Shown piece by piece: positions 16,940 through 26,300 of a stretch of DNA of 64,000 bases (within the stretch, counting starts at the first letter, position 1; each line of letters begins with the position of its first letter). The DNA is from Bacillota bacterium (lineage in GTDB: Bacteria; Bacillota; Clostridia; Christensenellales; SZUA-584): positions 62,001-126,000 of the forward strand of contig JAEYKW010000011.1 in NCBI GenBank assembly GCA_023408075.1. The letters run 5' to 3'. A program made the translations under genes and the position numbers. The notes under the pieces were generated by a model, which saw only the letters and a list, made by a program, of their open reading frames with translations, ran no database searches and had not been told where the DNA came from.

Positions 16940-18847
16940 ATGGCAATACTCGGTATGAAACGAATGACGCTTGTTGCGCATCAGGACAGCCGGGACAAGC
17001 TGCTCAAAAATTTGCAGAAACTCGGCGCGGTGGAAGTTGTTCGGGTGACACTCGAGGGGCTTGTTGAGGCGCGGCAGAGCACCGCGCTCTCGGAGCTGGA
17101 TACACGCTATACCTCAGTCCGCGAAGCGCTTGAGACACTGCGTCCGTATGACGCAAATAAGCCGTCCTTCCTAACCCCGAAGCCTCCCATTTCACGGACA
17201 GACCTCGAAAACATCTCAGCGCGTTTTGCCGAGGCGGATGAGATCATCGGGCAAATCAAAGCCTTTGCCGACGACCTCAACGCGGTGAAAGCGCGCCGTC
17301 AGCGGCTCAAAAACCGCATTGCCCAGCTCGCGCCATACGCACATTTTGATGTGCCGCTTCAGAGCGTGAGCGAAAATAAATATACAACCTGTCTTCTTGG
17401 CACCATTCCCGAAAACAGCAAAGAAAAATACGCCCAGATCACTTTGGATTATGCCGAATCAGCTTATTTTGAAATGATCGACGATCACAAGGATGAATCG
17501 TCCGTGTTTGTGGTGATGCTTAAAAGTGTGCAGGAAAAGCTCATTGGAGAGCTTAAATATATCGGTTTTTCAGAAGCGTTCACCAAAGACTTCATCGGCA
17601 CTCCCGCCGATATCATAGCCGACTGTGAAAACGAGCTGCTTTCTCTCGACGAAGAAACAGCCGAATACGAAAATAAAGCCCGCTCGTATGTAAATCATAA
17701 GCCGCTGCTGACCGCGCTTGAGGATTACCTTGCCAACGAAATTGCGCGCGGACGCTGCCTCAGCCATCTCGGCGAAACGGACAGCGCGTTTGCGCTGGAG
17801 GGCTGGATTGTGGCCGACGACCAGCCGGATGTGGAGAAAGCAATTCTTGAGACTGCGCCTGAAGCATACCTTGATTTCAGAGACCCCGCAGAAGATGAAG
17901 TCGCGCCGACTGCGCTTCACAATTCAAAGGTCGTCAGGCCTTTTGAAGGGGTTTCCAATATGTACTCCACTCCGCATTACAAGGGCATTGACCCGAACAC
18001 CTTGATGTCGATATTCTATTTTATCATTTTCGGCATGATGATCGGTGATGCCGCATATGGGGTGATACTCTCCATCGGCGCATTCGTAATACTCAAGCTC
18101 AAAAAGCCCACAGGCATGTTCCGGCAGATCACCACGGTGTTTTTAATCTGCGGCGTATCCACCACTTTCTGGGGACTGTTTTATGGCACCGTATTCAGCA
18201 TTCCGGGTATCCCGGCTGTGATCAATCCGCTCGACGGAGACGGCGCGATGATCACCCTCGGCATGTGCCTCGGCATCGGTATCCTGCATATACTGACGGG
18301 CATCTGCGTGGGTATCTATATGGATATCAAGCGCGGGCAAATCTGGGCGGCGCTGTTCGACCGTTTTTCATGGATCATGGTCATCGTCGGCTTGATTATG
18401 CTGCTCGTAGGCGGGCCGCTCGGAGCAATCGGCACTTATCTTGCACTCGGCGGCGCAATCATATTGCTGCTGACGCAGGGACGCAGCAAAAAGGGCATCG
18501 TGCGCAAAGCCGTGGGTGGGCTTGCCAGCCTTTATAATGTAACGGGTTACATCAGCGACATTCTCTCTTATGCACGTATATTCGGCATGGGCCTGTCCAC
18601 CACAGTTATTGCAATGGTATTCAATACGATTGCGGGGCTGATGATGGGACAGTGGTTCGGTTACATTTTCGGCATCATCATTATGACAATCGGCCATGTG
18701 TTCAATATCATGATCAATGCGCTTGGCGCGTTTGTGCATTCCGCAAGGCTGCAGTACATCGAGTTTTTCAATAAATTCTATGAAGGCGACGGCCATGCGT
18801 TTATGCCGCTGAGTGTGAAAACAAAAAACTACCGCTTGGAAGAATAG
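16940..18847 (+). CDS. ntpI: V-type ATP synthase subunit I (a-subunit)
   Basis: The 635-residue protein has a long cytoplasmic N-terminal half (to about 345) with coiled coils that clasp the peripheral stalks. A membrane half with about eight helices follows, including GMMIGDAAYGVILS, YISDILSYARIFGMGLS and NALGAFVHSARLQYIEFFNKFYEG. The last motifs contain the conserved Arg facing the rotor ring and the helix that follows it. It forms the ion half-channels of the Vo sector. Confidence 0.96.
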   Translation: MAILGMKRMTLVAHQDSRDKLLKNLQKLGAVEVVRVTLEGLVEARQSTALSELDTRYTSVREALETLRPYDANKPSFLTPKPPISRTDLENISARFAEADEIIGQIKAFADDLNAVKARRQRLKNRIAQLAPYAHFDVPLQSVSENKYTTCLLGTIPENSKEKYAQITLDYAESAYFEMIDDHKDESSVFVVMLKSVQEKLIGELKYIGFSEAFTKDFIGTPADIIADCENELLSLDEETAEYENKARSYVNHKPLLTALEDYLANEIARGRCLSHLGETDSAFALEGWIVADDQPDVEKAILETAPEAYLDFRDPAEDEVAPTALHNSKVVRPFEGVSNMYSTPHYKGIDPNTLMSIFYFIIFGMMIGDAAYGVILSIGAFVILKLKKPTGMFRQITTVFLICGVSTTFWGLFYGTVFSIPGIPAVINPLDGDGAMITLGMCLGIGILHILTGICVGIYMDIKRGQIWAALFDRFSWIMVIVGLIMLLVGGPLGAIGTYLALGGAIILLLTQGRSKKGIVRKAVGGLASLYNVTGYISDILSYARIFGMGLSTTVIAMVFNTIAGLMMGQWFGYIFGIIIMTIGHVFNIMINALGAFVHSARLQYIEFFNKFYEGDGHAFMPLSVKTKNYRLEE

Positions 18848-18913
18848 CGTCAGACATACCGCATAGCGGTTTAACGAAATTGATAACAGTGTAACCTATT
18901 AAGGAGGAACAAA

Positions 18914-19399
18914 ATGGACTTTTTTGGTGAATACTTCGGCATGATCATATCCACTTTCGGCGCAGCGCTGGCCGTCGGGCTTGCGGGTATCGGCTCGGCT
19001 AAGGGCATCAGCTTAACCGGACAGGCCGCTGCGGGCCTTATATCCGAAGACCCCGATAAATTCGGCCAGTCGCTCGTGCTTCAGCTGCTGCCCGGTACAC
19101 AGGGCATATACGGACTGCTGGTCGCGTTTTTGATACTGCTTAACAACGGTGTGGTCAGCGGCGGCCCCATTTCCCCGGCGCAAGGCTGGATATACTTCTT
19201 CGGTGCTCTGCCGGTGGGCCTCGTGGGCCTCACATCGGCGATTCATCAGGGGAAAACGGCGGTTGCGGGTATCGCCCTCTTAGGCAAGCGCCCCGAAGAG
19301 CAGGGCAAAGCGATCACAATGGCAATACTCGTGGAAACGTATGCCGTTTTCTCGCTGCTGATTTCCATGCTGATCGTGTTGCTTGGCAGAGCCGCTTAA
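18914..19399 (+). CDS. ntpK: V-type ATPase subunit K (rotor ring), Na+-type site
   Basis: The 161-residue proteolipid is a tandem duplication of a two-helix hairpin (four membrane helices). The ion-binding residues known from Enterococcus hirae NtpK are all present at matching places: Leu59, Thr62 and Gln63 in LLPGTQG, Gln112 in AIHQGK and Glu141 in VETYA. This strongly suggests Na+ rather than H+ coupling. The AAGGAGG ribosome binding site is strong, fitting the need for several copies per complex. A 163-base gap with hairpins follows. Confidence 0.96.
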   Translation: MDFFGEYFGMIISTFGAALAVGLAGIGSAKGISLTGQAAAGLISEDPDKFGQSLVLQLLPGTQGIYGLLVAFLILLNNGVVSGGPISPAQGWIYFFGALPVGLVGLTSAIHQGKTAVAGIALLGKRPEEQGKAITMAILVETYAVFSLLISMLIVLLGRAA

Positions 19400-19465
19400 T
19401 AATTTTCACTCATTAAACACGGTAAACTATCTAAAAGCGTTTGAGCGTGAATGCGTTCAGCGTTA

Positions 19466-19530
19466 GGACAATATTTGCGGGATTTGTCCCTTTGCCGCCT
19501 GTGCGGTGGTTTAAAATGTTATCATTTTAA
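19466..19530 (+). other. Hairpins in the ntpK-ntpE gap
   Basis: GGACAA/TTGTCC (19466-19471 and 19484-19489) and TTAAAATG-TTAT-CATTTTAA (19511-19530) can fold inside the only long gap of the operon. They lack a clear T run. They could slow read-through or stabilise the upstream ntpK message, which is needed in excess. Confidence 0.4.
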
Positions 19531-19562
19531 ACACAAAACAGTATCGAAGGACGTGATATAAA

Positions 19563-20162
19563 TTGGCCGGAGCGGAAAAACTCATTGAAAAAATCCTCAG
19601 CGACGCCCAGCGCGATGCAGAAAGCTATTGGCACGACGCCGAAGAAAAAAAGAAAGCCATGCGCGACAAGCTGAATAAAGACATTGAAAAGCGCAAAGCC
19701 GAGATCGACCGTTTGGCGGATGAGGCCGTGCGCGAAAATAAAAAGCGCCTGGCTGCCGTTTACGACCTTGAATACAGAAAGCAGCTTCTTGCCGCCAAAC
19801 AGGAAATGATGGGGCAGGCCAAAGCGCTCGCGATGCAAAAGCTCGCCGGACTCCCGGACGATCAATACGTTTCTCTGTTAAAGCAGCGCCTGATTGCCTG
19901 CGCTGTTTCCGGAACGGGCGGCATCATCGTCTCGAAAAGCGAGAAGCGGATCGGGCAGCCGTTCCTTGATGACGTTAACAAAGCGCTCAAGGCCAAATAC
20001 GGCAAAGGCGAAGTCACACTGTTAAACGAAAAGCGCGATATCACAGGCGGGTTTGTCTATGCAGACGGCGGTCTGGAAATCGATATGTCGTTCGAAGCGC
20101 TGCTCGGTGAAGCCTGGCAGCAGAGCGAAACGGAGGTTGCGTCCGTCCTGTTCGGCGCATGA
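19563..20162 (+). CDS. ntpE: V-type ATP synthase subunit E (peripheral stalk)
   Basis: The 199-residue protein has a long charged N-terminal helix (AEKLIEKILSDAQRDAESY, about 1-95) and a globular C-terminal domain (KRDITGGFVYADGGLEIDMSFEALL). Together these are the usual subunit E plan. It pairs with the small G/H subunit to form the stator stalk. The start is TTG at 19563 with GAAGGA 11 bases upstream. Confidence 0.93.
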   Translation: MAGAEKLIEKILSDAQRDAESYWHDAEEKKKAMRDKLNKDIEKRKAEIDRLADEAVRENKKRLAAVYDLEYRKQLLAAKQEMMGQAKALAMQKLAGLPDDQYVSLLKQRLIACAVSGTGGIIVSKSEKRIGQPFLDDVNKALKAKYGKGEVTLLNEKRDITGGFVYADGGLEIDMSFEALLGEAWQQSETEVASVLFGA

Positions 20163-20173
20163 TGGGATGAAAG

Positions 20174-21160
20174 ATGTCTGAAATTCAAAGCAGCTACCCC
20201 TTTGCCTCGGCGCGTATCAAGGCGCTCGAGCCAAGGCTGATTACAAAAGAAAAGCTGAACCGGCTCATAGAAGCCAAGGATTTTGAGACGGCGATGCGCC
20301 AGCTCGTTGAATTTGGCTACGGCCAATCCGCAGCGGATTTTGAAGCAATGATACAAAGAGAGCTCGAGGAAACGGATGCGCTGCTGGCAGCCCTCTCTCC
20401 GAGCGATGTGTTCACGCGCATCGTTCGTGCCGAGCGCGATTATTACAACTTAAAAGTTATCATCAAGCTGCTCATGCGCGATTTAAGCCTTGAGAGTGTG
20501 CCGCTCGTTTCGGGCAATATCAGCGTGGAAACACTGCGCCGCGCGATTTCTGAGAACAACTACTTCGAGCTGCCCGAAAACATGACGAATGCACTCAATT
20601 ACATCGACAAGCAGTTTGCCGTGGCGGCGGACCCTTCCGTGATCGGCGTCGCGTTGGATCGTGCCTATGCCAAGGAGATCCGCGATCTTGTTGCACAGAT
20701 GAAAAATGAGCTCGTTGCGACGTATTTTACGCTGTATTTCGATTTGAGCAATATCATCGCGATGCTGCGCGTACGTGCGGCAGGCGCAGCCAAAGAAACG
20801 TTTGAGCGTGCTTTTCTCAAAGGCGGTAAGATCGAAAAGCGCACATTGCTCGATGCTTTTGACGCGGCGGACGAAAGCGTGCTCTCAGCGGCTGGCCGCG
20901 GCGGCTATGCCGCGATATTCGCCGAAGCGTTTGAAGACTATTTAAAAACCGGCAGTCTGTACATGCTCGAAAAGCAGCGCGACGATTATCTGCTCTCGCT
21001 CTTAAAAGAGCAGCGTCACGATATGTTCGGTATCGGCCCGCTGTTCGGGTATTACATAGCCAAACAGCGCGAGGCAGCGGCTGTGCGCATGGTGATGACG
21101 GCCAAGCAGGGCGGCATTGACCCGGATGTGGTGACCAAGCGCTTGAAAGAGCTCTATTAG
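20174..21160 (+). CDS. ntpC: V-type ATP synthase subunit C (d-type)
   Basis: The 328-residue, mostly helical protein corresponds to NtpC/AhaC, which links the central rotor shaft to the membrane ring. YPFASARIKALEPRLI at the N-terminus and GIGPLFGYYIAKQREAAAVRM at the C-terminus are typical. It lies between subunits E and F, as in other clostridial V-ATPase operons. Confidence 0.93.
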   Translation: MSEIQSSYPFASARIKALEPRLITKEKLNRLIEAKDFETAMRQLVEFGYGQSAADFEAMIQRELEETDALLAALSPSDVFTRIVRAERDYYNLKVIIKLLMRDLSLESVPLVSGNISVETLRRAISENNYFELPENMTNALNYIDKQFAVAADPSVIGVALDRAYAKEIRDLVAQMKNELVATYFTLYFDLSNIIAMLRVRAAGAAKETFERAFLKGGKIEKRTLLDAFDAADESVLSAAGRGGYAAIFAEAFEDYLKTGSLYMLEKQRDDYLLSLLKEQRHDMFGIGPLFGYYIAKQREAAAVRMVMTAKQGGIDPDVVTKRLKELY

Positions 21161-21169
21161 TGAGGAAGA

Positions 21170-21490
21170 ATGATGAACAAGATTGGTGTCGTGGGCGATT
21201 TGGACAGCATCATCGGCTTTAAAACGCTCGGTATCGATGTGTATCCGGCGACGGGAACCGAAGTGACCGCCGTACTCAACCGGCTTGCCACCAGTGGATA
21301 CGCAATTATTTTCGTGACCGAACAAGCCGCCGAAACGGCCGTCGAGACAATTGACCGCTATAAGACATCGCCTTTCCCCGCGATTATCCCCATCCCCGGC
21401 AATCGCGGCACAACAGGCTTTGGCATGAAGGGCATCCACGCAAACGTCGAGAAGGCGATCGGCGCGGACATCCTTTTTCAGGACGAATAA
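21170..21490 (+). CDS. ntpG: V-type ATP synthase subunit F
   Basis: The 106-residue Rossmann-like protein has KIGVVGDLDSIIGFKTLGIDVY at the N-terminus and IIPIPGN near the end, as in archaeal/bacterial subunit F. It binds the central shaft with subunit D. The start is one of two tandem ATG codons (21170 or 21173). Different naming schemes call this NtpG or AtpF. Confidence 0.93.
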   Translation: MMNKIGVVGDLDSIIGFKTLGIDVYPATGTEVTAVLNRLATSGYAIIFVTEQAAETAVETIDRYKTSPFPAIIPIPGNRGTTGFGMKGIHANVEKAIGADILFQDE

Positions 21491-21535
21491 CCCGCGCGAA
21501 AAGCGCGCAAGAGATTATACAGGAAGGAAGAGCTT

Positions 21536-23308
21536 ATGGAAGGCAGAATCGTCAAGGTTTCCGGCCCCCTCATCGTTGCCAGCGGCCTTAAGGACAGCGA
21601 GATGTACGATGTGGTGAGGGTCTCCGGCCAGCAGCTTATCGGCGAGATCATAGAGCTTCGGGGCGACATGGCCTCAATACAGGTGTATGAGGAGACAAGC
21701 GGCCTCGGGCCCGGAGAACCGGTGACGCCCACAGGCAGCCCACTCTCGGTGGAGCTCGCGCCCGGGCTCATTGAATCGATATTCGACGGTATTCAGCGTC
21801 CGCTCGATAAGATCAGAGCCCTTGCGGGAGACCGCATCACGCGCGGCATCAACGTGTCTCCGCTCGATCACGAAAAGAAGTGGACATTCGTGCCGACCGC
21901 GAAGATCGGCGATACCGTTTCGACGGGCGATTTTTTAGGCTATGTACAGGAGACCACGCTCGTGAAGCATTACATCATGGTGCCGCCGAATACACAGGGC
22001 ACGATCGAGTGGATTGCGGGCGGTGAAGCCACGATTACGGAGCCTGTTGCCAAGCTCAAAAACGGCAGCGACACAACAGATGTCGCAATGCTGCAGAGAT
22101 GGCCGGTGCGCCGTGGGCGTCCGTTTGCCGAAAAACTGCCGCCGTCGGAGCCGATGATTACGGGCCAGCGCGTGATCGACACACTGTTCCCTGTCGCCAA
22201 AGGCGGCGTGGCTGCCGTGCCGGGGCCTTTCGGCAGCGGCAAAACGGTGGTGCAGCATCAGCTTGCCAAATGGGCCGACGCGGATATCATCGTCTACGTG
22301 GGGTGCGGCGAGCGCGGTAACGAGATGACCGACGTGCTCATGGAGTTCCCCGAGCTTAAAGACCCGCGCAGCGGCGAACCGCTCATGAAGCGCACGGTGC
22401 TGATCGCGAACACATCGGACATGCCGGTGGCGGCGCGCGAAGCATCGATCTACACAGGCATTACGATTGCGGAGTATTTCCGCGACATGGGATATAAGGT
22501 GGCCATCATGGCTGATTCCACCTCGCGCTGGGCCGAGGCGCTGCGCGAAATGTCGGGACGTCTCGAGGAGATGCCGGGCGACGAAGGGTACCCGGCGTAC
22601 CTGTCGTCGCGTCTTGCGGGCTTCTATGAACGCGCGGGCATTGTCAAAGCGCTCGGAAACGACGGTCGCATCGGCGCGGTCACAGCCATCGGTGCGGTAT
22701 CGCCGCCCGGCGGCGATATTTCGGAGCCCGTCTCGCAAGCCACGCTGCGCATTGTCAAGGTGTTCTGGGGGCTTTCCGCCCAGCTCGCCTACAAACGCCA
22801 TTTCCCCGCCATCGACTGGCTCACATCGTACTCGCTGTATCTTGACCGCTTGACAGGTTGGTTTGATACGAACGTCTCACACGAATGGGTGGTGCTGCGG
22901 CAAAAAACGATGCAGCTGCTTCAGGAAGAAGCCGAGCTGGAGGAAATCGTCCGGCTCGTCGGCGTGGACGCGCTGTCTTTGAAAGACCGCTTAAAGCTTG
23001 AGACTGCGCGCAGCATCCGTGAGGATTATCTGCATCAGAATGCGTTCCACGATACCGATACCTATACGTCTCTAAACAAGCAATACGGCATATTAAAGCT
23101 CATCCTCTTATGGGGCGAGCTTGGCGAAAAGGCGCTGGCTGCCGGTGCGTTGCTCTCTAAAATCACAACGTTGCCCGTGCGTGAGGAAATCGGCCGCGCG
23201 AAGTATGTCGCCGAAAAAGACACAGCGGAGAAATTTTCAGCCATCACGCAGAATCTGGAGAACCAGATGAACGCGTTATATGAGGAAGGTGGGATAGACG
23301 TTGCTTAA
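21536..23308 (+). CDS. ntpA: V-type ATP synthase catalytic subunit A
   Basis: The 590-residue catalytic subunit has Walker A GPFGSGKT, the catalytic glutamate in GCGERGNEMTDVL and the A-specific bulge region WPVRRGRPFAEKLPP. It hydrolyses or makes ATP at the A/B interface. The ATG at 21536 follows GGAAGGAAGAG. The last eight bases overlap the TTG start of subunit B. Confidence 0.98.
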   Translation: MEGRIVKVSGPLIVASGLKDSEMYDVVRVSGQQLIGEIIELRGDMASIQVYEETSGLGPGEPVTPTGSPLSVELAPGLIESIFDGIQRPLDKIRALAGDRITRGINVSPLDHEKKWTFVPTAKIGDTVSTGDFLGYVQETTLVKHYIMVPPNTQGTIEWIAGGEATITEPVAKLKNGSDTTDVAMLQRWPVRRGRPFAEKLPPSEPMITGQRVIDTLFPVAKGGVAAVPGPFGSGKTVVQHQLAKWADADIIVYVGCGERGNEMTDVLMEFPELKDPRSGEPLMKRTVLIANTSDMPVAAREASIYTGITIAEYFRDMGYKVAIMADSTSRWAEALREMSGRLEEMPGDEGYPAYLSSRLAGFYERAGIVKALGNDGRIGAVTAIGAVSPPGGDISEPVSQATLRIVKVFWGLSAQLAYKRHFPAIDWLTSYSLYLDRLTGWFDTNVSHEWVVLRQKTMQLLQEEAELEEIVRLVGVDALSLKDRLKLETARSIREDYLHQNAFHDTDTYTSLNKQYGILKLILLWGELGEKALAAGALLSKITTLPVREEIGRAKYVAEKDTAEKFSAITQNLENQMNALYEEGGIDVA

Positions 23309-24680
23309 AGAATACCGCACGATCAGCGAGGTTGTCGGCCCTCTCATGCTCGTCGAGGGCGTCAGCGGCGTCAAATACGACGAACTTGTGGAAATCGTCC
23401 AGCAGAGCGGCGAAACACGACGCGGCAAGGTGCTCGAAATCAACGGCGACAAGGCACTCGTACAGCTGTTTGAAAGCTCTCAGGGCCTCAAGATTTCCAC
23501 CTCCAAAGCGAGGTTCCTCGGGCGCAGCATTGAGCTTGCGGTGTCGTACGACATGCTCGGGCGCGTATTCGACGGCATGGGCGAACCGATTGACAACGGC
23601 CCCGCCATCATCCCCGAAAAACGCATGGACATCAACGGCGCACCGATTAACCCGGCGGCGCGCGATTACCCGGAGGAGTTCATACAGACGGGCATTTCCG
23701 CGATTGACGGGCTTAACACGCTCGTGCGCGGGCAGAAGCTGCCCGTGTTTTCAGGCTCCGGTTTGCCGCATGCGAGCCTTGCCGCGCAGATAGCGCGTCA
23801 GGCGAAGGTGCTCGGCGGCGAGTCGAACTTCGCGGTGGTGTTCGCCGCGGTCGGCATCACGTTTGAGGAAGCCGATTTCTTTATCAGCGATTTTAAAAAG
23901 ACGGGCGCGATTGACCGTACCGTGCTTTTCATCAACCTCGCGGATGATCCCGCCATCGAGCGTATTTCCACGCCGCGCATGGCGCTGACAGCCGCCGAAT
24001 ATCTTGCGTACGAGAAAAACCTGCACGTGCTCGTCATCATCACGGATATCACGAACTATGCCGAAGCGCTGCGCGAGGTTTCCGCCGCAAGAAAGGAAGT
24101 GCCGGGCCGCAGAGGCTATCCCGGCTACCTCTATACCGACCTTGCGACGATGTACGAGCGCGCAGGCCGCATCAAGGGCCGCGAAGGCTCCGTCACACAG
24201 ATACCGATACTCTCGATGCCCGAAGACGACAAAACGCACCCGATCCCCGATCTCACGGGCTACATCACCGAAGGGCAGATCATACTCTCACGCGAGCTGC
24301 TAAGAAAGGGCGTTACGCCGCCTATCGATGTGCTGCCGTCGCTCTCACGCCTTAAAGACAAGGGCATCGGCAAGGGCAAAACGCGTGAGGACCACGCGGA
24401 CACAATGAACCAGCTGTTTGCGGCGTACGCACGCGGCAAGGATGCGAAGGAGCTCTCTGTGATACTCGGCGAGGCGGCGCTGTCTGATGTGGATAAGCTT
24501 TATGCGAAATTCGCGGATGCGTTTGAGAAGAAATACGTTTCGCAGGGCTATGAGACCAACCGCACGATTGAAGAAACGCTTAATCTCGGGTGGCGGCTCT
24601 TAAAGATTCTGCCCAAATCGGAGCTCAAGCGTATCAAGGACGAATATATAGAAAAATACCTGCCGGCGGACGAGGATTAG
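23301..24680 (+). CDS. ntpB: V-type ATP synthase subunit B
   Basis: The 459-residue non-catalytic nucleotide-binding subunit has no Walker A, as expected; it shows FSGSGLPH instead. FVVFAAVGITFEEADFF-type and ISEVVGPLMLVEGV segments are characteristic. It begins with TTG at 23301 inside the end of ntpA (8-base overlap) with GAAGGTGGG upstream, giving translational coupling and equal A:B output. Confidence 0.97.
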   Translation: MLKEYRTISEVVGPLMLVEGVSGVKYDELVEIVQQSGETRRGKVLEINGDKALVQLFESSQGLKISTSKARFLGRSIELAVSYDMLGRVFDGMGEPIDNGPAIIPEKRMDINGAPINPAARDYPEEFIQTGISAIDGLNTLVRGQKLPVFSGSGLPHASLAAQIARQAKVLGGESNFAVVFAAVGITFEEADFFISDFKKTGAIDRTVLFINLADDPAIERISTPRMALTAAEYLAYEKNLHVLVIITDITNYAEALREVSAARKEVPGRRGYPGYLYTDLATMYERAGRIKGREGSVTQIPILSMPEDDKTHPIPDLTGYITEGQIILSRELLRKGVTPPIDVLPSLSRLKDKGIGKGKTREDHADTMNQLFAAYARGKDAKELSVILGEAALSDVDKLYAKFADAFEKKYVSQGYETNRTIEETLNLGWRLLKILPKSELKRIKDEYIEKYLPADED

Positions 24681-24683
24681 ACA

Positions 24684-25322
24684 ATGGCTGTTTTACGAGT
24701 GAACCCGACGCGTATGGAGCTGACCAAGCTTAAGAAGCGCTTGGTGACGGCCACGCGGGGGCACAAGCTGTTAAAGGACAAACGCGACGAAATGGTGCGC
24801 CAGTTTATGCTGCTGATTCGCCGCAACAAGGCGCTGCGCGAAGAGGTGGAGGCGGCGCTGAGCGCCGCTCTCTCAGGGTTTGTGCTCGCGCGCGTCGCCA
24901 TGTCGAAAGATACAATGGACGAAGCGCTGATGTATCCGGTGCGCGAGGTGGAGTTGTCCATCAGCCGCGCAAACATCATGAGCGTCGATGTCCCCAAAAT
25001 CAGCTACAAAGAAAAAAAGCAGGAGCGTTCCTTTTTTCCGTATGGCTTGCTGAGCACCTCGGCCGAGCTCGACAACGCGACAACCAAGCTTTCCGGTGTG
25101 CTGCCGCAGATGGTAGAGCTCACAGAACTCGAAAAGACATGCAACATGCTGGCGGACGAAATTGAGAAAACGCGCCGGCGCGTCAATGCGCTTGAATACG
25201 TGATGATCCCGCAGCTGCAGGAAACCATCCGTTATATCCGCATGAAGCTCGATGAAAACGAGCGCGGCAACTTGACGCGGCTCATGAAGACCAAGGACAT
25301 GATTGCCAAACGGGAGGCTTAA
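24684..25322 (+). CDS. ntpD: V-type ATP synthase subunit D (central shaft)
   Basis: The 212-residue coiled-coil protein starts RVNPTRMELTKLKKRLVTATRGHKLLKDK and ends in RRVNALEYVMIPQLQETIRYI. This is the signature of subunit D, the gamma-like rotor shaft. It follows ntpB after 3 bases and closes the nine-gene V-ATPase set. No terminator separates it from the lipoprotein gene 43 bases on. Confidence 0.97.
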   Translation: MAVLRVNPTRMELTKLKKRLVTATRGHKLLKDKRDEMVRQFMLLIRRNKALREEVEAALSAALSGFVLARVAMSKDTMDEALMYPVREVELSISRANIMSVDVPKISYKEKKQERSFFPYGLLSTSAELDNATTKLSGVLPQMVELTELEKTCNMLADEIEKTRRRVNALEYVMIPQLQETIRYIRMKLDENERGNLTRLMKTKDMIAKREA

Positions 25323-25365
25323 ATACAAGAAGAGGTCATATTCTTTTTTGAAAGAGGGGATATAC

Positions 25366-25860
25366 GTGAAAATAAAGTCACTATATCTGATGCTTTGCGT
25401 GATACCGTTGCTCACATTTCTTGGCTGCGGGTCGGTAGAAACTGCCGCATCGGTAAGCGACCCCGCTTCTCCAACTGCGTTCGCATACGACGGCAGCATC
25501 ATCAGCACCCTGCTCGACCGCATCATGGCTTCACCAAACAAAGTTGAATCGTTTCCCGTGCAGGTGACAAGCGCGGAGCTTGTCCGGCAGGGCTGCCTCA
25601 TTCATTACGACAAACTCGCCTACAATGAAAACTACGTGCGCGGCAGCTCGGATCCCGCAGAATCTTATTTCTACAACGAAGAGGAGCTTGACGAACAAAC
25701 CGCCGTCTACGACGCTTATTTGAGCAGCTCCAAAGTGGATTCGCCCTATCTCGATAAAAGCTACGTGGATTATATCAAAGCCAAAAAGAGCGGCGCCCCT
25801 TTCACACTGTATTGGCTGGACGGTCAGGTGATTTTCGTCAGCGAGATCAAAATTCCATAA
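25366..25860 (+). CDS. Small lipoprotein of unknown function
   Basis: From GTG at 25366 (ribosome binding site AGAGGGG) the 164-residue product has a lipoprotein signal peptide with lipobox TFLGC, Cys21 being the lipid-modified residue. The rest is hydrophilic and acidic with no family I recognise. It follows the V-ATPase operon closely and shares its terminator, so it may be cotranscribed, but a link in function is unproven. The longer frame from 25303 would destroy the signal peptide. Confidence 0.75.
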   Translation: MKIKSLYLMLCVIPLLTFLGCGSVETAASVSDPASPTAFAYDGSIISTLLDRIMASPNKVESFPVQVTSAELVRQGCLIHYDKLAYNENYVRGSSDPAESYFYNEEELDEQTAVYDAYLSSSKVDSPYLDKSYVDYIKAKKSGAPFTLYWLDGQVIFVSEIKIP

Positions 25861-25936
25861 GCATTCTCTCCATCAAATAGCCACCAGATCTGATGTACGA
25901 TCTCTCTCGATGAGCGAGGCTTTATCAAAGAAAAAT

Positions 25937-25961
25937 GCTCCGATATCGGGAGCTTTTTTTT
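25937..25961 (+). terminator. Rho-independent terminator ending the V-ATPase/lipoprotein unit
   Basis: GCTCC/GGAGC (25937-25941 and 25949-25953) with loop GATATCG is followed by eight T residues. Confidence 0.88.
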
Positions 25962-26300
25962 GCATCGCCCTATGAATGTGTCTTTCCTTAGAGGAAGTTA
26001 TCAACGCAAGCTTGCTTTATTGCCTGCATCAACAACACTTAGCCTACGACCACTGAGGCAGTCTCGATTGGGTCTGCTTAACAAAAAGCAATCCTCTGTC
26101 ACGCGGTGCGTGAAGCATAGGCAAATCGCATCTATTGATTCCTTCCGAGGGGAGATTTTTATAGCGGACTTTATTGCTTCTTTGTTAATCCTCAGTCAGC
26201 AAAGCTGGCGCTTCTTTTCCAAGGAGCCTTACACCCGCAATCATACTGTATTTCCGGGCTTCATAAAATAATACGAAATATATAAAAGGAGCGTTACCAT
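25962..26300 (+). other. Unexplained intergenic stretch
   Basis: About 340 bases with no gene I can support. A 103-codon plus-strand frame begins at 25960 inside the terminator T run, has no ribosome binding site and looks non-protein-like. The stretch does not match a tRNA, a riboswitch class or a transposase I know. It could be decayed sequence or a dispersed non-coding element. Confidence 0.4.

Noticed and set aside
25960..26271. 103-codon plus-strand frame
   Set aside because: It starts inside the T run of a terminator and has no ribosome binding site or family resemblance.
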